A stretch of DNA of 64,000 nt, taken from a virus. The position numbers and the translations under genes were made by a program. Shown piece by piece: positions 17,865 through 26,061 of this stretch (the first letter of the stretch is position 1; every line of letters starts with the position of its first letter). The DNA lies in IMG/VR virus record IMGVR_UViG_3300021375_000007, positions 1 to 64,000 of that record. One strand, 5' to 3'. A model generated the notes under the pieces. The model was not told the DNA's origin. It searched no databases and worked only from the letters and a program-made list of their open reading frames with translations.

Positions 17865-18173
17865 TTAATAGATTGCTTCATTTTTATGAAACTTTGGATA
17901 TAAATCTATCGTTTCCAAAATCCTATGAATGGTAAAATGCAACAATGGACTTTCAACTCTTATTACTTCCATTTCTTTATCATTGCGGATTGCATTTGCA
18001 TAATCAAATCCATCATATAATCCAGCAAGCATATTAGCTACTGAACCAAATGCAAGCGATCTTTCTGATGCATTATGCTCTATTCTAAATAATTCTGTCT
18101 TGCACATTGAGATCAAATCCATCGTCTCATCACTCATACACTCATGTCTATCAAAATACTTCATTTCATTCAT
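17865..18173 (-). CDS. Small acidic protein behind promoter copy B, unknown
   Basis: 102 residues, mostly helical (ETMDLISMCKTELFRIEHNASE, VANMLAGLYDGFDYANAIRND), with His-rich stretches near the end (LLHFTIHRILETID). No family recognised. It is a single gene behind the second promoter copy, so it is probably strongly expressed early. No Shine-Dalgarno sequence is seen before the ATG. Confidence 0.55.
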   Translation of the reverse strand: MNEMKYFDRHECMSDETMDLISMCKTELFRIEHNASERSLAFGSVANMLAGLYDGFDYANAIRNDKEMEVIRVESPLLHFTIHRILETIDLYPKFHKNEAIY

Positions 18174-18180
18174 TTAACTT

Positions 18181-18274
18181 ATTATTTAATGGTTTAACTA
18201 CTTAATTATCTAACACTTAAATATAAGGTTTATATGAACGCGAACCAACCTTTTTGAAAACTTTTCTCAACTTT
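18181..18274 (-). repeat. Promoter-leader repeat, copy B
   Basis: Partner of the repeat at 17752-17845. The leader AGTGTTAGATAATTAAGTAG and the following CCATTAAATAAT are the same in both copies, so the two transcripts share a 5' end. Confidence 0.85.
18218..18256 (-). promoter_or_regulatory. Early-type promoter, copy B
   Basis: Same boxes as copy A (GGTTGG, 19 bases, TATATTTA) but with a different spacer core, CATATAAAC. Confidence 0.7.
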
Positions 18275-18279
18275 TTTTA

Positions 18280-18310
18280 GGCGAAGAAAGGATATACAAT
18301 GTGTATATCC
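18280..18310 (-). terminator. Stem-loop terminator after the ribonucleotide reductase gene
   Basis: Minus strand GGATATACA, loop CAT, TGTATATCC is a perfect 9-bp stem, followed by TTTCTTC. It separates the reductase transcript from promoter copy B. The T run is imperfect. Confidence 0.55.
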
Positions 18311-18337
18311 AATCCTCTGTACCTAAATATGTATATG

Positions 18338-20194
18338 TTAAACTATTTCGCATGCTCCGCCAGCACAGGCTAACTCTCCAGACAAATCTGTGTCATCATC
18401 TAGTTCAACTATCTTGCTCAAATCAACATTGCTTAAACTCTTCATTAACTCATGATATTCATCTTCTGTAATATCCTCGAATGGTGCTTGCTTATATGTA
18501 TGATCGGCATATGGTAATACAGATAGACCATTATAATGATCTTTGTTATTCCACATCCATTCTCCTACAGAATCCCATTCATGGTCTCGAATTGATATAG
18601 TAGCAGATACATTATGAGTATTTGAACCGGACCGATGTCCTGACTTAATCCATTCTAAATGCACTCGCTTTACTCGTTCTAGCAATTGAAATGGTGATTC
18701 GGTTCTTAAGATTGAACCTTCTGGTGCTTTCTGTGGTACTGATATTACAGCAGTATCATGTGGTCGGAAATATTCATCTTCAATTAATTCTGGATGATGA
18801 ATAGCTAAATAAGTATAAATAGCTTCATTCTTACCTACTCTCACTCGCCTAATATAATAATCGTTATGCCAGGCATGAATGCCAGATGATGTTCCTAAGG
18901 TTAATGAGGTTGTGCCTGCTGGCTTTACGGTTGTACATCTTGCTGATTTATTGATACCTAATACTTTAGCTACCCTAGCATTTTCTTCTTTAACTATTTT
19001 AGCTGCAGATTTCATATTATATCCTAACACAGTCCCGGAACCTATACCAGTCATTGAAATACCAATAAGAGCATCTTTTTCTGTTGTTCGTTGCCAAATT
19101 GGTCTTAGATAATGAAAATCGGTATATCCTGCTTGAAGCGTGCCAATAAAGGTAGCCGCTTTAACTCTAGCCTCATAATCCTCTTGTGATGTGATATCCG
19201 ATGCATTTACCTCGCATAGATTACAGAATTGGTATGGCCTTAGGGCAATTTCACAGCAAGGATTAGTTCCCCAGTCTTTATCATTTGATAAATAGATACC
19301 AGGCTCACCTGCACCAGATGCTTCAATACGTTTCCATAATGTAGTAAAGAATTCTTTAGTAACCTTATGACGCAGCAATACTGCTGAATTATTTGCTCTT
19401 CCTCTCTGTGGATGCAATTCCCACCAGTTACCAGCTTTACAAGATATCATTTCATCATCATCCGCTGAAAACAGTGATATAAGTGCAGCACGCCTAATAC
19501 CACCAGCCAGAACGGCATCAGCAATATAACAAACGATATCATGCACATCAATAGCTTTGAGCTTCTCGCCATTCTGTTTCTCATTTAATATTCCTTCTAT
19601 TTTTACCAATGCCTCTTTAAGAGGTTGAGGTCCAGGGGCTTTACCACCTGACGTAACTAAACGAGCTCCTTTTGGTCTAATATCGGAAAAATCAAATTTT
19701 AGTCTGGATCCACCATAGAAATAACTCTTCATTAAAACTTTTATAGCATCCGCCCAACCCTCGATTGAATCTGCAATTAAATATCGCCGGCGTCGATCTG
19801 GGTTTGGAGCATGAATTTCTGGTAATGCATCTACGTGATGCCTCTGCACGGAATACCCAACTCCGGTACCACCTAGTAATAAGAACATTACTTCTGAGAA
19901 TGATCTCCAATCATCGATAGGTAGATATGCACAGTTATAAACTCTGTTAGGTGATATTTCTATAGGCTTACCACCAAATTGCAAGCTTCGCATTGATGGT
20001 AATACTTTTTTATTATATACAAATTTATATGCTGCTTCTATTTCATCTTTGATAGCAGGATATTTTTTAATATGCATTTCTTTGTTCCGAGTAACTAATT
20101 CTTCCCATGTTTCTCTTCGCTGTACTTCCGATTGATATTTAGCGTACTTCATATGTACGGTGATATCGGAGAGTATTTCATTAGATAGTTCCAT
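18338..20194 (-). CDS. nrdJ: Adenosylcobalamin-dependent ribonucleotide reductase (class II, RTPR-like)
   Basis: A 618-residue monomeric class II enzyme. N311-P-C313-C314-E315 matches the active-site Asn, thiyl-radical Cys and Glu. C88 (NCAYLP) and C324 (FCNL) fit the redox pair, with C313-to-C324 spacing equal to that of Lactobacillus RTPR. A C-terminal shuttle pair, C610 and C615 (ACAGGACEIV), is present. It makes deoxynucleotides using coenzyme B12 without oxygen. T4 uses a class I enzyme, so this is a different solution suited to varying oxygen. B12 must come from the host or surroundings. Confidence 0.9.
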   Translation of the reverse strand: MELSNEILSDITVHMKYAKYQSEVQRRETWEELVTRNKEMHIKKYPAIKDEIEAAYKFVYNKKVLPSMRSLQFGGKPIEISPNRVYNCAYLPIDDWRSFSEVMFLLLGGTGVGYSVQRHHVDALPEIHAPNPDRRRRYLIADSIEGWADAIKVLMKSYFYGGSRLKFDFSDIRPKGARLVTSGGKAPGPQPLKEALVKIEGILNEKQNGEKLKAIDVHDIVCYIADAVLAGGIRRAALISLFSADDDEMISCKAGNWWELHPQRGRANNSAVLLRHKVTKEFFTTLWKRIEASGAGEPGIYLSNDKDWGTNPCCEIALRPYQFCNLCEVNASDITSQEDYEARVKAATFIGTLQAGYTDFHYLRPIWQRTTEKDALIGISMTGIGSGTVLGYNMKSAAKIVKEENARVAKVLGINKSARCTTVKPAGTTSLTLGTSSGIHAWHNDYYIRRVRVGKNEAIYTYLAIHHPELIEDEYFRPHDTAVISVPQKAPEGSILRTESPFQLLERVKRVHLEWIKSGHRSGSNTHNVSATISIRDHEWDSVGEWMWNNKDHYNGLSVLPYADHTYKQAPFEDITEDEYHELMKSLSNVDLSKIVELDDDTDLSGELACAGGACEIV

Positions 20195-20221
20195 TTTATG
20201 ACCTTATATTTTTAAAGATTT

Positions 20222-20278
20222 ATACTCTCGCGCGATACGATAATTAACGAATTCTTATATAAATATGTTCGCGCGGAG
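20222..20278. promoter_or_regulatory. GC-rich inverted repeat flanking the late-type element upstream of nrdJ
   Basis: CTCGCGCGA (20226-20234) and TTCGCGCGGAG (20268-20278) form an inverted repeat about 35 bases apart around TTATATAAATAT. CGCGCG is striking in such AT-rich DNA, so this may be an operator or a stem controlling nrdJ. Confidence 0.45.
20254..20266 (-). promoter_or_regulatory. Late-type element before nrdJ
   Basis: Minus strand ATATTTATATAAG, about 60 bases before the nrdJ start and enclosed by the CGCGCGA inverted repeat. Confidence 0.4.
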
Positions 20279-20294
20279 CTATTAACTCTGTTTT

Positions 20295-20312
20295 TGACTT
20301 AAAAAAGTAAAG
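20295..20312 (-). terminator. Weak terminator after helicase gene
   Basis: Minus strand AAAAAG, CTTTA loop, CTTTTTT directly after the helicase stop. The stem is short and all A-T apart from one pair. Confidence 0.35.
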
Positions 20313-20317
20313 CTTTT

Positions 20318-21673
20318 TCAACCGAAATCACCGCTCTTGATTTCCTTAAATTTTTGAGACAATAACTTCCGAGCCATTTCATTTCCATTAGACATTTGTT
20401 TCTGTGCATCTTTACCTTGTACAGATGTATCATTATATATATCAAATTGTCCATTAGATGTATTCATTTTACTTGGCAATGTAATACCATCAGGTCCAAA
20501 CCTATTTTTAATTACGTGCCATCTACCAGTACCAGCTAATTTATCTGTTACCTTTCTAGATAGTGATATAATGAAATCAGCCACCATTACCTTACCATAT
20601 GATTCAGCAATCTTACTTGCATCGATAACATCTTCCTCTAATGCTGATCTATTTGCTTGAGATGCGGTCCAGACTGGGATTTCATATTCACCTGCCATTC
20701 CTCGAAGGTCTTCATATATACCTTCCAATTCATGCCGCTTCTCTTGTCCGTGGCCTCGTAACAAATCAGCATAATCTACAATAATTAAGTCTGGATGCTT
20801 GCCTTGCATTATACATTTTTCAATATGAGATTTGATACCTAATACTGATACTGTCTTTGTTGGATAGTATTTGATAATTAAATCACCATCTACTCCTTCC
20901 AATTTTTCTTTTACTTCATCCTGATAATGCTTTAGATTTTGATTTGCAATACCAGTTATAACAGAATCATATCTCAATCCAACATATGCAGCATTTAATT
21001 CTAATGTATAATGTAATACAGTTTTTCCTTTCTTAACAGAATGTGCACCTATATTCATTAATGCCCAAGACTTACCAATACCGGCTGGTGCAACCATTAC
21101 ACCTAACTCACCTTTACCCAATCCACCATCAGTTAATTCATTAACAATCTCCCATGGCGTTTCTTGAGGGAACCGTACGGCATCTGTATACCGTGCATCG
21201 ATATCAATCATATAATCATGTCCAATATCTTTATCACCGCCGGCCTTTAAGGCAGTATCAATTTTAGCTTTAATATCTTCATACTTACCATTCTTAAGCA
21301 ATGATACTGAATCTAATATAGCCTTTTTGATTTCTTGATTCTTGCAAAACTCAATTGCTTGCTCTTTAATAAACTCTAAATCATCAGCGCCGGAATATTT
21401 CCATGCATCCTTAAGGTGATCTACAATTTGAGTCTTAAGAACATCATTTTCAATATCTACCATCTTAACCTTCATTACTTCTAATGAAGGCGATGCTTTA
21501 TATTCCCGACTATAATCTAATATTGTTTCAACTATCCATTGATTGGCTTCTGATTCAAAATATGACGGAATTAATATATCGGATATCTGCTGTAGAAATA
21601 TTTTATCAGTTAATAAAGATGTAATTGCTTTTATTTGGAACGTATATCCAAAATTCGACAAACGATCAGTCAT
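20318..21673 (-). CDS. gp41: Replicative DNA helicase, DnaB/gp41 family
   Basis: A 451-residue RecA-fold hexameric helicase. Walker A is APAGIGKSWAL, Walker B is DLIIVDYADLL, and the later TASQANRSALE and FIISLSRK match DnaB motifs. An N-terminal helical domain carries QQISDILIPSYFESEANQWI, typical of DnaB. It unwinds duplex DNA 5' to 3' ahead of gp43 and recruits primase; no primase is seen in this window. The promoter upstream overlaps the stop of the exonuclease gene. Confidence 0.9.
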   Translation of the reverse strand: MTDRLSNFGYTFQIKAITSLLTDKIFLQQISDILIPSYFESEANQWIVETILDYSREYKASPSLEVMKVKMVDIENDVLKTQIVDHLKDAWKYSGADDLEFIKEQAIEFCKNQEIKKAILDSVSLLKNGKYEDIKAKIDTALKAGGDKDIGHDYMIDIDARYTDAVRFPQETPWEIVNELTDGGLGKGELGVMVAPAGIGKSWALMNIGAHSVKKGKTVLHYTLELNAAYVGLRYDSVITGIANQNLKHYQDEVKEKLEGVDGDLIIKYYPTKTVSVLGIKSHIEKCIMQGKHPDLIIVDYADLLRGHGQEKRHELEGIYEDLRGMAGEYEIPVWTASQANRSALEEDVIDASKIAESYGKVMVADFIISLSRKVTDKLAGTGRWHVIKNRFGPDGITLPSKMNTSNGQFDIYNDTSVQGKDAQKQMSNGNEMARKLLSQKFKEIKSGDFG

Positions 21674-21706
21674 GTACTATTTCTTTTTATTTTTAATGTC
21701 ATACAT

Positions 21707-21737
21707 CAAATATATAATAATTTTTTAAATAATCAAA
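21707..21737 (-). promoter_or_regulatory. Early-type promoter before helicase gene
   Basis: Minus strand TTTG, 19 bases, TATATTTG. This is an exact match to the Bacteroidetes TTTG / TAnnTTTG pattern. The TTTG overlaps the preceding gene's stop codon. Confidence 0.7.
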
Positions 21738-22791
21738 TGCTAGCGTAAGCATTCAATGAATTAAATGAATTAAGCAGCCAGGAATCGACATCTTTAATAG
21801 ATGTATATAATTTATCGACCATGAACATCTTTTTGAATTCTAATATGTTAGTTCGATGAGTTGTTTCATGTGTCTTATCAAGTATCAACATTTTCGCGTT
21901 TCCTGATATATCTACTTCTTGTAACTGCATCAATTGATGGTTGCGATCTAATACACCTGAATCAATGCCTGACTGCACTTTATGGTATATCTTTAATTTC
22001 GAATCAGCAACTCTATCAGCCGTATATTCTTTCATCTCATCTAATGAGACAGGCTGGTTTAATAGCATTGGATAATTTTTAATTAATGTTTTTAATCCAA
22101 CGCCATCTACCCCTGGAATATTATCTGATTTATCTCCAGAGAACATACGATACATCAAATAATTTTTGTGATGCATTCCTACCTCATCGGCAAGTGTTTC
22201 TGAAGTATACATTTTCTTTTTAACTGGACTCCATACTTGAATACGGTTGTTAACTAGTTGTAAGAAATCTCGATCGGTAGATACTATAGTTACCTTTTGA
22301 GAATCTTTAGTATAAATTTCATTCGCGATATATGCCATGGCATCATCGGCTTCAATATTATCTATTGCCATAATATTAACAGGCAATAAATTTAAATATT
22401 CAATCATTCGGTTGAACTGTCGTCTCATCGAGGCTTGCTCATCTTCCAGATCTTCAAATTCATCATGTCGGTTGAGTCGCGTTCTTACTGCTCGATTGGC
22501 CTTGTAATCAGAATATATCTTTCTACGCTTTACAGATCCACCCTTACCATCGAATACTACTACACATCTAGTAGGCTTATGCATTCGTATAACAGCGGCC
22601 AATGACCTCATAAATCCAACAACACCTCCGATATGGTCTCCATCATCATTTAATGATGGTATAGCCGAGAAGACTCGGATGAACAGGTTAAGACCATCAA
22701 TAACCATAATATGACTATTTCTGTCTTGTCCTTCCTGTTCAACCCGCTCCTCGTTAATTTGATTTAAAATTTGCTTGTATCTAGAATTCAT
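21733..22791 (-). CDS. rnh: 5'-3' exonuclease / RNase H (FEN-like)
   Basis: A 352-residue flap-nuclease-fold protein. Metal-binding acidic sites appear in MVIDGLNLF, VVFDGKGGS, NIEADDAMAYIA and VSTDRDFLQLV, followed by the helix-hairpin-helix stretch SGDKSDNIPGVDGVGLKTL. This is the T4 RNase H / Taq 5'-nuclease family. It removes RNA primers and trims Okazaki fragments. It overlaps the uvsX gene end by four bases, so it belongs to the recombination-replication operon. Confidence 0.93.
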   Translation of the reverse strand: MNSRYKQILNQINEERVEQEGQDRNSHIMVIDGLNLFIRVFSAIPSLNDDGDHIGGVVGFMRSLAAVIRMHKPTRCVVVFDGKGGSVKRRKIYSDYKANRAVRTRLNRHDEFEDLEDEQASMRRQFNRMIEYLNLLPVNIMAIDNIEADDAMAYIANEIYTKDSQKVTIVSTDRDFLQLVNNRIQVWSPVKKKMYTSETLADEVGMHHKNYLMYRMFSGDKSDNIPGVDGVGLKTLIKNYPMLLNQPVSLDEMKEYTADRVADSKLKIYHKVQSGIDSGVLDRNHQLMQLQEVDISGNAKMLILDKTHETTHRTNILEFKKMFMVDKLYTSIKDVDSWLLNSFNSLNAYASI

Positions 22792-23930
22792 CCTTCTTCG
22801 TTTACAAATTCATCATCAATTATTATATCATCTATACCAATATCTTCACCTGGCTTATACTTAAGAATATATGATTTGCAAATTGCATTATATATCTCAG
22901 TTTTCAGAGTATCATCATCAATTACTAATTTTTCAAAATCTTTAGATAGGAATTTTACAGCCTTTCCAGCATCGCTAGTATATGTATACCATGCACCTGC
23001 CTGAGAAACTATTTTATGATCTTTCATAATATTTAGCCATCCACCATAATCATCAATACCAGACTCAAAATAGATATCATAATCAACCGTTTTCAAAGGA
23101 GGTCCCATGCGATTTTTTACAACTTGGGTTCTCGTCTTAACACCAACGACTTGATCAATGCCATCTTTTTTAACTTTGATTTGACCGACTGACTTCAATC
23201 TTAATCTTACTGATGCATGAAATGGTATAGCTTTACCACCCGAGGTGGTCCATGGATCTCCAAAACTAACACCTAACCTAGTACGCAGCTGATTTGTAAA
23301 TATCAAACAAATCTTTTCACGTCCTAACATATTAGTTAGCTTTCTCATACCCTTGGATAGAATAATGGACTTGGAAGTTGCATATCCATCCTTATCATAT
23401 TCAGCCGCCATTTCAATTTTAGTCGATGCACCCATTACGGAATCTACTACAATTGTAACTAACCGATCTTTACTAGATTTTCTAATTGATTCAATTATAC
23501 CTTCAATTGCCTCAAAAATATCCTCGATAGTTTCTAATGGAACATATAACATCTTTTCAAGATTAATTCCAATAGCCTCTAAAAAGTCTCGACTAATAGC
23601 ATTTTCAGTATCAATATATACTGCCATACCACCTGCCTTTTGAGTATTGGCCAAAGCATGGGCAGCCAATAATGACTTACCCGATGCTTCAAGACCAGTA
23701 ATCTCTGTAATCCGACCAACTGGAAATCCTCCATTAGGTCTATTGGATATTGCAAGATCTAGCATAGATGACCCGGTACCAACCCAACCCTTTACATCTG
23801 CCGGAGTATCAGTATCACCATCAAGAAAGAATGCTGTCTTATGATTGGTGTTTTTAAACTTCTTATTCAATGCCTCTGCAAGATCAATTGCTAACTGATC
23901 AGTCTGCTGGCTTTTAGTTTTACCTGCCAT
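22788..23930 (-). CDS. uvsX: RecA/UvsX-like recombinase
   Basis: A 380-residue strand-exchange protein. Walker A is ITGLEASGKSLLAA, and Walker B is LVTIVVDSVMGA. Loop regions appear around LIFTNQLRTRLGVSFGDPWTTSGG and PFHASVRLRLKS, more like bacterial RecA than T4 UvsX in places. It ends in an acidic tail (DDIIIDDEFVNEEG). It drives recombination-dependent replication and repair with gp32 as partner. AAAGG precedes the start. Confidence 0.93.
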   Translation of the reverse strand: MAGKTKSQQTDQLAIDLAEALNKKFKNTNHKTAFFLDGDTDTPADVKGWVGTGSSMLDLAISNRPNGGFPVGRITEITGLEASGKSLLAAHALANTQKAGGMAVYIDTENAISRDFLEAIGINLEKMLYVPLETIEDIFEAIEGIIESIRKSSKDRLVTIVVDSVMGASTKIEMAAEYDKDGYATSKSIILSKGMRKLTNMLGREKICLIFTNQLRTRLGVSFGDPWTTSGGKAIPFHASVRLRLKSVGQIKVKKDGIDQVVGVKTRTQVVKNRMGPPLKTVDYDIYFESGIDDYGGWLNIMKDHKIVSQAGAWYTYTSDAGKAVKFLSKDFEKLVIDDDTLKTEIYNAICKSYILKYKPGEDIGIDDIIIDDEFVNEEG

Positions 23931-23946
23931 CTATAACCTTTTTTAA

Positions 23947-24711
23947 TTACTTGTTAAACAATTCGTCAAACGCATCTGATACGTTATCGACTTTACTTAC
24001 ATTTCCAGCAGGAGCTGCCGCGGCTGGTGCTGATGCACTTTCTTCTGCCGTTTCACCTTCTTCTGGATTCAACCAATTCTCCAATGCCTTCTCAAGTTCA
24101 TCATATGATGGTTCTTTGAAGATATCCGAGATGTTAGGTTGCTTGCTAGCTACTAGCTCCGCAATATTGCGATCTTCTGTTAGAGCCGATGTATTAGGCT
24201 TTACACGAATCGCTGTCTTCGGATATGTTCCTGGAGAATCAGATGGTGTAAATTCTACTACAACATCACGCCCATTCATTGGATCTGTAATATCACCGTA
24301 ATCTGGATCTGCGATAAATCCTAGGATTTCAGTATATACTGTTTTACCGAATCCCCAAAACTTAACACCTTCAGATTCTTTACCTCTTACAACAACAGGT
24401 ACATAAGTCCTCATTTTTGGTTCCATCTTCTTACCTAACTTCCATTCATCAGATACTCCAGATGATTTTAGTTTTTCGGAAAATTCTACAACCGGGTCAG
24501 GACGACCATATGTCATTGGTGATAGATAATTGCGTTTTGCAAGATCATAATGAAAATGCATTTCAAGAAATGGATTCTCTTTGTTGTGCTGATAAGGAAC
24601 AATTCTAATTTGTTGCTTACCTGGTTCAGGCTTCCACAGATTGTTCTGCCTGGTTGTTTGTGTCTGGAGCTTGCCCAGTTTGCTTCTGATTGCGTCTAAA
24701 TCAATTGCCAT
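23947..24711 (-). CDS. gp32: Single-stranded DNA-binding protein (gp32-like)
   Basis: A 254-residue protein, shorter than T4 gp32 (301). It begins with a basic region like the cooperativity domain (SKLGKLQTQTTRQNNLWKP), then an OB-type core with QQIRIVPYQHNKENPFLEM, and ends in an Ala-rich linker and acidic tail (DNVSDAFDELFNK) that would bind partner proteins. The Cys3-His zinc knuckle of T4 gp32 is not visible. It lies directly upstream of uvsX. Confidence 0.85.
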   Translation of the reverse strand: MAIDLDAIRSKLGKLQTQTTRQNNLWKPEPGKQQIRIVPYQHNKENPFLEMHFHYDLAKRNYLSPMTYGRPDPVVEFSEKLKSSGVSDEWKLGKKMEPKMRTYVPVVVRGKESEGVKFWGFGKTVYTEILGFIADPDYGDITDPMNGRDVVVEFTPSDSPGTYPKTAIRVKPNTSALTEDRNIAELVASKQPNISDIFKEPSYDELEKALENWLNPEEGETAEESASAPAAAAPAGNVSKVDNVSDAFDELFNK

Positions 24712-24744
24712 TTGTTAATCCTATTTTTTAATGGTTAATAATTA

Positions 24745-24777
24745 TTAATATAAGTACTTTCTTTCACAAATCCTAAT
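24745..24777 (-). promoter_or_regulatory. Early-type promoter before gp32
   Basis: Minus strand ATTAGG, 19 bases, TATATTAA. The leader TTAACCATTAAAAAATAGG resembles the leaders of promoter copies A and B. Confidence 0.5.
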
Positions 24778-24839
24778 GGTTCGTAAAAAAGTATTGAAAA
24801 AAATTGTTATTTGTTATTTGTTAATTGGTAATTGTTATT

Positions 24840-25247
24840 TTATCGGATGCCTTGAGCATCACCTTTGATGTTTCCTATAGCATCATCTAACTCATCACGA
24901 AGCTCTTCGAGAACTTCTGTCATTGCAGATATACTATCCTCGCCAATGGCATATGAACCACGTCTAGCGTTTCTGATTTCATATGATATCTTAGCAGCTA
25001 AATCCATTGCCGACAATACACCATTCTCGTCAAAATAATCTTCATTCCATCCATCACTAGATTCCCATGGCTCATCATTACCATCCTCATCGTCATATTC
25101 ATCCTCTCGTAATGATTTGGATTCATGTGCGGCCTTTACATCTGCCATTGTTGGTAATGGCTTACCTGGTTGACGTTCCCATGCATGGGCTTCGTTAAGA
25201 CGGTTACCGCCAATTCTGTTAAATGTGTCTCGTAATGTTTTTTTCAT
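24840..25247 (-). CDS. Tandem paralogue 1 with shared N-terminal module
   Basis: 135 residues. The first 45 or so (MKKTLRDTFNRIGG, NEAHAWERQPGKPLPT, ADVKAAHE) are almost the same as in the next gene upstream, while the rest is unrelated: a very acidic DEYDDEDGNDEPWESSD followed by helices ending EELRDELDDAIGNIKG. A conserved N-terminus on different bodies suggests a targeting or interaction tag. In T4, capsid-targeting sequences of internal proteins look like this. AAAGGA precedes the start. Confidence 0.6.
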   Translation of the reverse strand: MKKTLRDTFNRIGGNRLNEAHAWERQPGKPLPTMADVKAAHESKSLREDEYDDEDGNDEPWESSDGWNEDYFDENGVLSAMDLAAKISYEIRNARRGSYAIGEDSISAMTEVLEELRDELDDAIGNIKGDAQGIR

Positions 25248-25258
25248 TTCGGTGTCCT

Positions 25259-25624
25259 TTATGCAAGTTCCTCAGCAACCCGCTTCAGTATTTTATCTTT
25301 AAGATATTCTTCTTCTTCATCCGATGGATACTCATACCCAGAATCCTCTGCCCAAGGTCCAAAACCTAAATCAGATAATTGTTCCCAGGCTGCGTCGATA
25401 ATTGCAGCGATGGCGTTTTCATATTCTCTAGGATTCGCTTCAATCCATGCTTCTGGTAATTTAGATGCATTTGTATCATCTTCTTGTAATGAATTGGCTT
25501 CATGCGCAGCTTTAACGTCGGCTAATGTTGGTAATGGTTTGCCTTCTTCTCGTTCCCATGCATGAGCTTCGTTAAGTCGCTTACCTCCGATTCTATTAAA
25601 TGTATCTAGTAATGGTTTTTTCAT
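25259..25624 (-). CDS. Tandem paralogue 2 with shared N-terminal module
   Basis: 121 residues from the ATG at 25622-25624 (MKKPLLDTFNRIGG). A longer frame from 25654 would cross the late-type element. After the shared module (NEAHAWEREEGKPLPTLAD) the body differs from its neighbour: DAAWEQLSDLGFGPWAEDSG and an acidic helix EEEEYLKDKILKRVAEELA. It probably arose by duplication of the first module. A role inside the head or as a late regulator is possible. Confidence 0.6.
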   Translation of the reverse strand: MKKPLLDTFNRIGGKRLNEAHAWEREEGKPLPTLADVKAAHEANSLQEDDTNASKLPEAWIEANPREYENAIAAIIDAAWEQLSDLGFGPWAEDSGYEYPSDEEEEYLKDKILKRVAEELA

Positions 25625-25652
25625 TCGGTGGTTCCGTTTGTTAATAGTATTC

Positions 25653-25664
25653 ATTTATAAATAT
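25653..25664 (-). promoter_or_regulatory. Late-type element before the tandem paralogues
   Basis: Minus strand ATATTTATAAAT, about 30 bases before the start at 25624. Confidence 0.4.
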
Positions 25665-25671
25665 GTTTCTG

Positions 25672-26058
25672 TTACAAATTCACGCGCCTATAAAAATCCA
25701 ATCTAATATGCCGTAATTCATCCTCGGCTGTTAATAATAAGGAATTTTTGTAACGATTCCAATCGATAATGAAACTTTTATCTAAAACTCCATTGTTACA
25801 TGATTTTACAACTACATTCAATGCATTAACTGTATATAATGTATTGGTTTCTTTTTTACGGTGTATTGATATTGTATTGCTAGTTCTTCTAGCCGCACCT
25901 GGTTCTATATTAAATGTTATATATAAATCGTCTGGGGTATCTGTGTTACTAAACACAAACAATCTATTCTCTGGTATTGTGTAAGAGGCCGTGACATAAT
26001 CTATAATGATATTTAAATCATTGCGATGTGCAAATGTACATAGCAGTTGTGGCCTCAT
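25672..26058 (-). CDS. Unknown protein, possible virion component
   Basis: A 128-residue soluble protein with no recognised motif. It starts MRPQLLCTFAHRNDLNIIID, and beta-rich sequence follows (NRLFVFSNTDTPDDLYITFNIEPG). It ends TAEDELRHIRLDFYRRVNL. AGGAG precedes the start. It lies between a possible nuclease-fold protein and the tandem paralogues, at the start of the accessory block between replication and structural genes. Confidence 0.5.
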   Translation of the reverse strand: MRPQLLCTFAHRNDLNIIIDYVTASYTIPENRLFVFSNTDTPDDLYITFNIEPGAARRTSNTISIHRKKETNTLYTVNALNVVVKSCNNGVLDKSFIIDWNRYKNSLLLTAEDELRHIRLDFYRRVNL

Positions 26059-26061
26059 GCA

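Noticed and set aside
20195-20317. Cobalamin riboswitch before nrdJ
   Set aside because: The leader is too short and lacks the conserved B12 box; only the GC-rich inverted repeat is notable.
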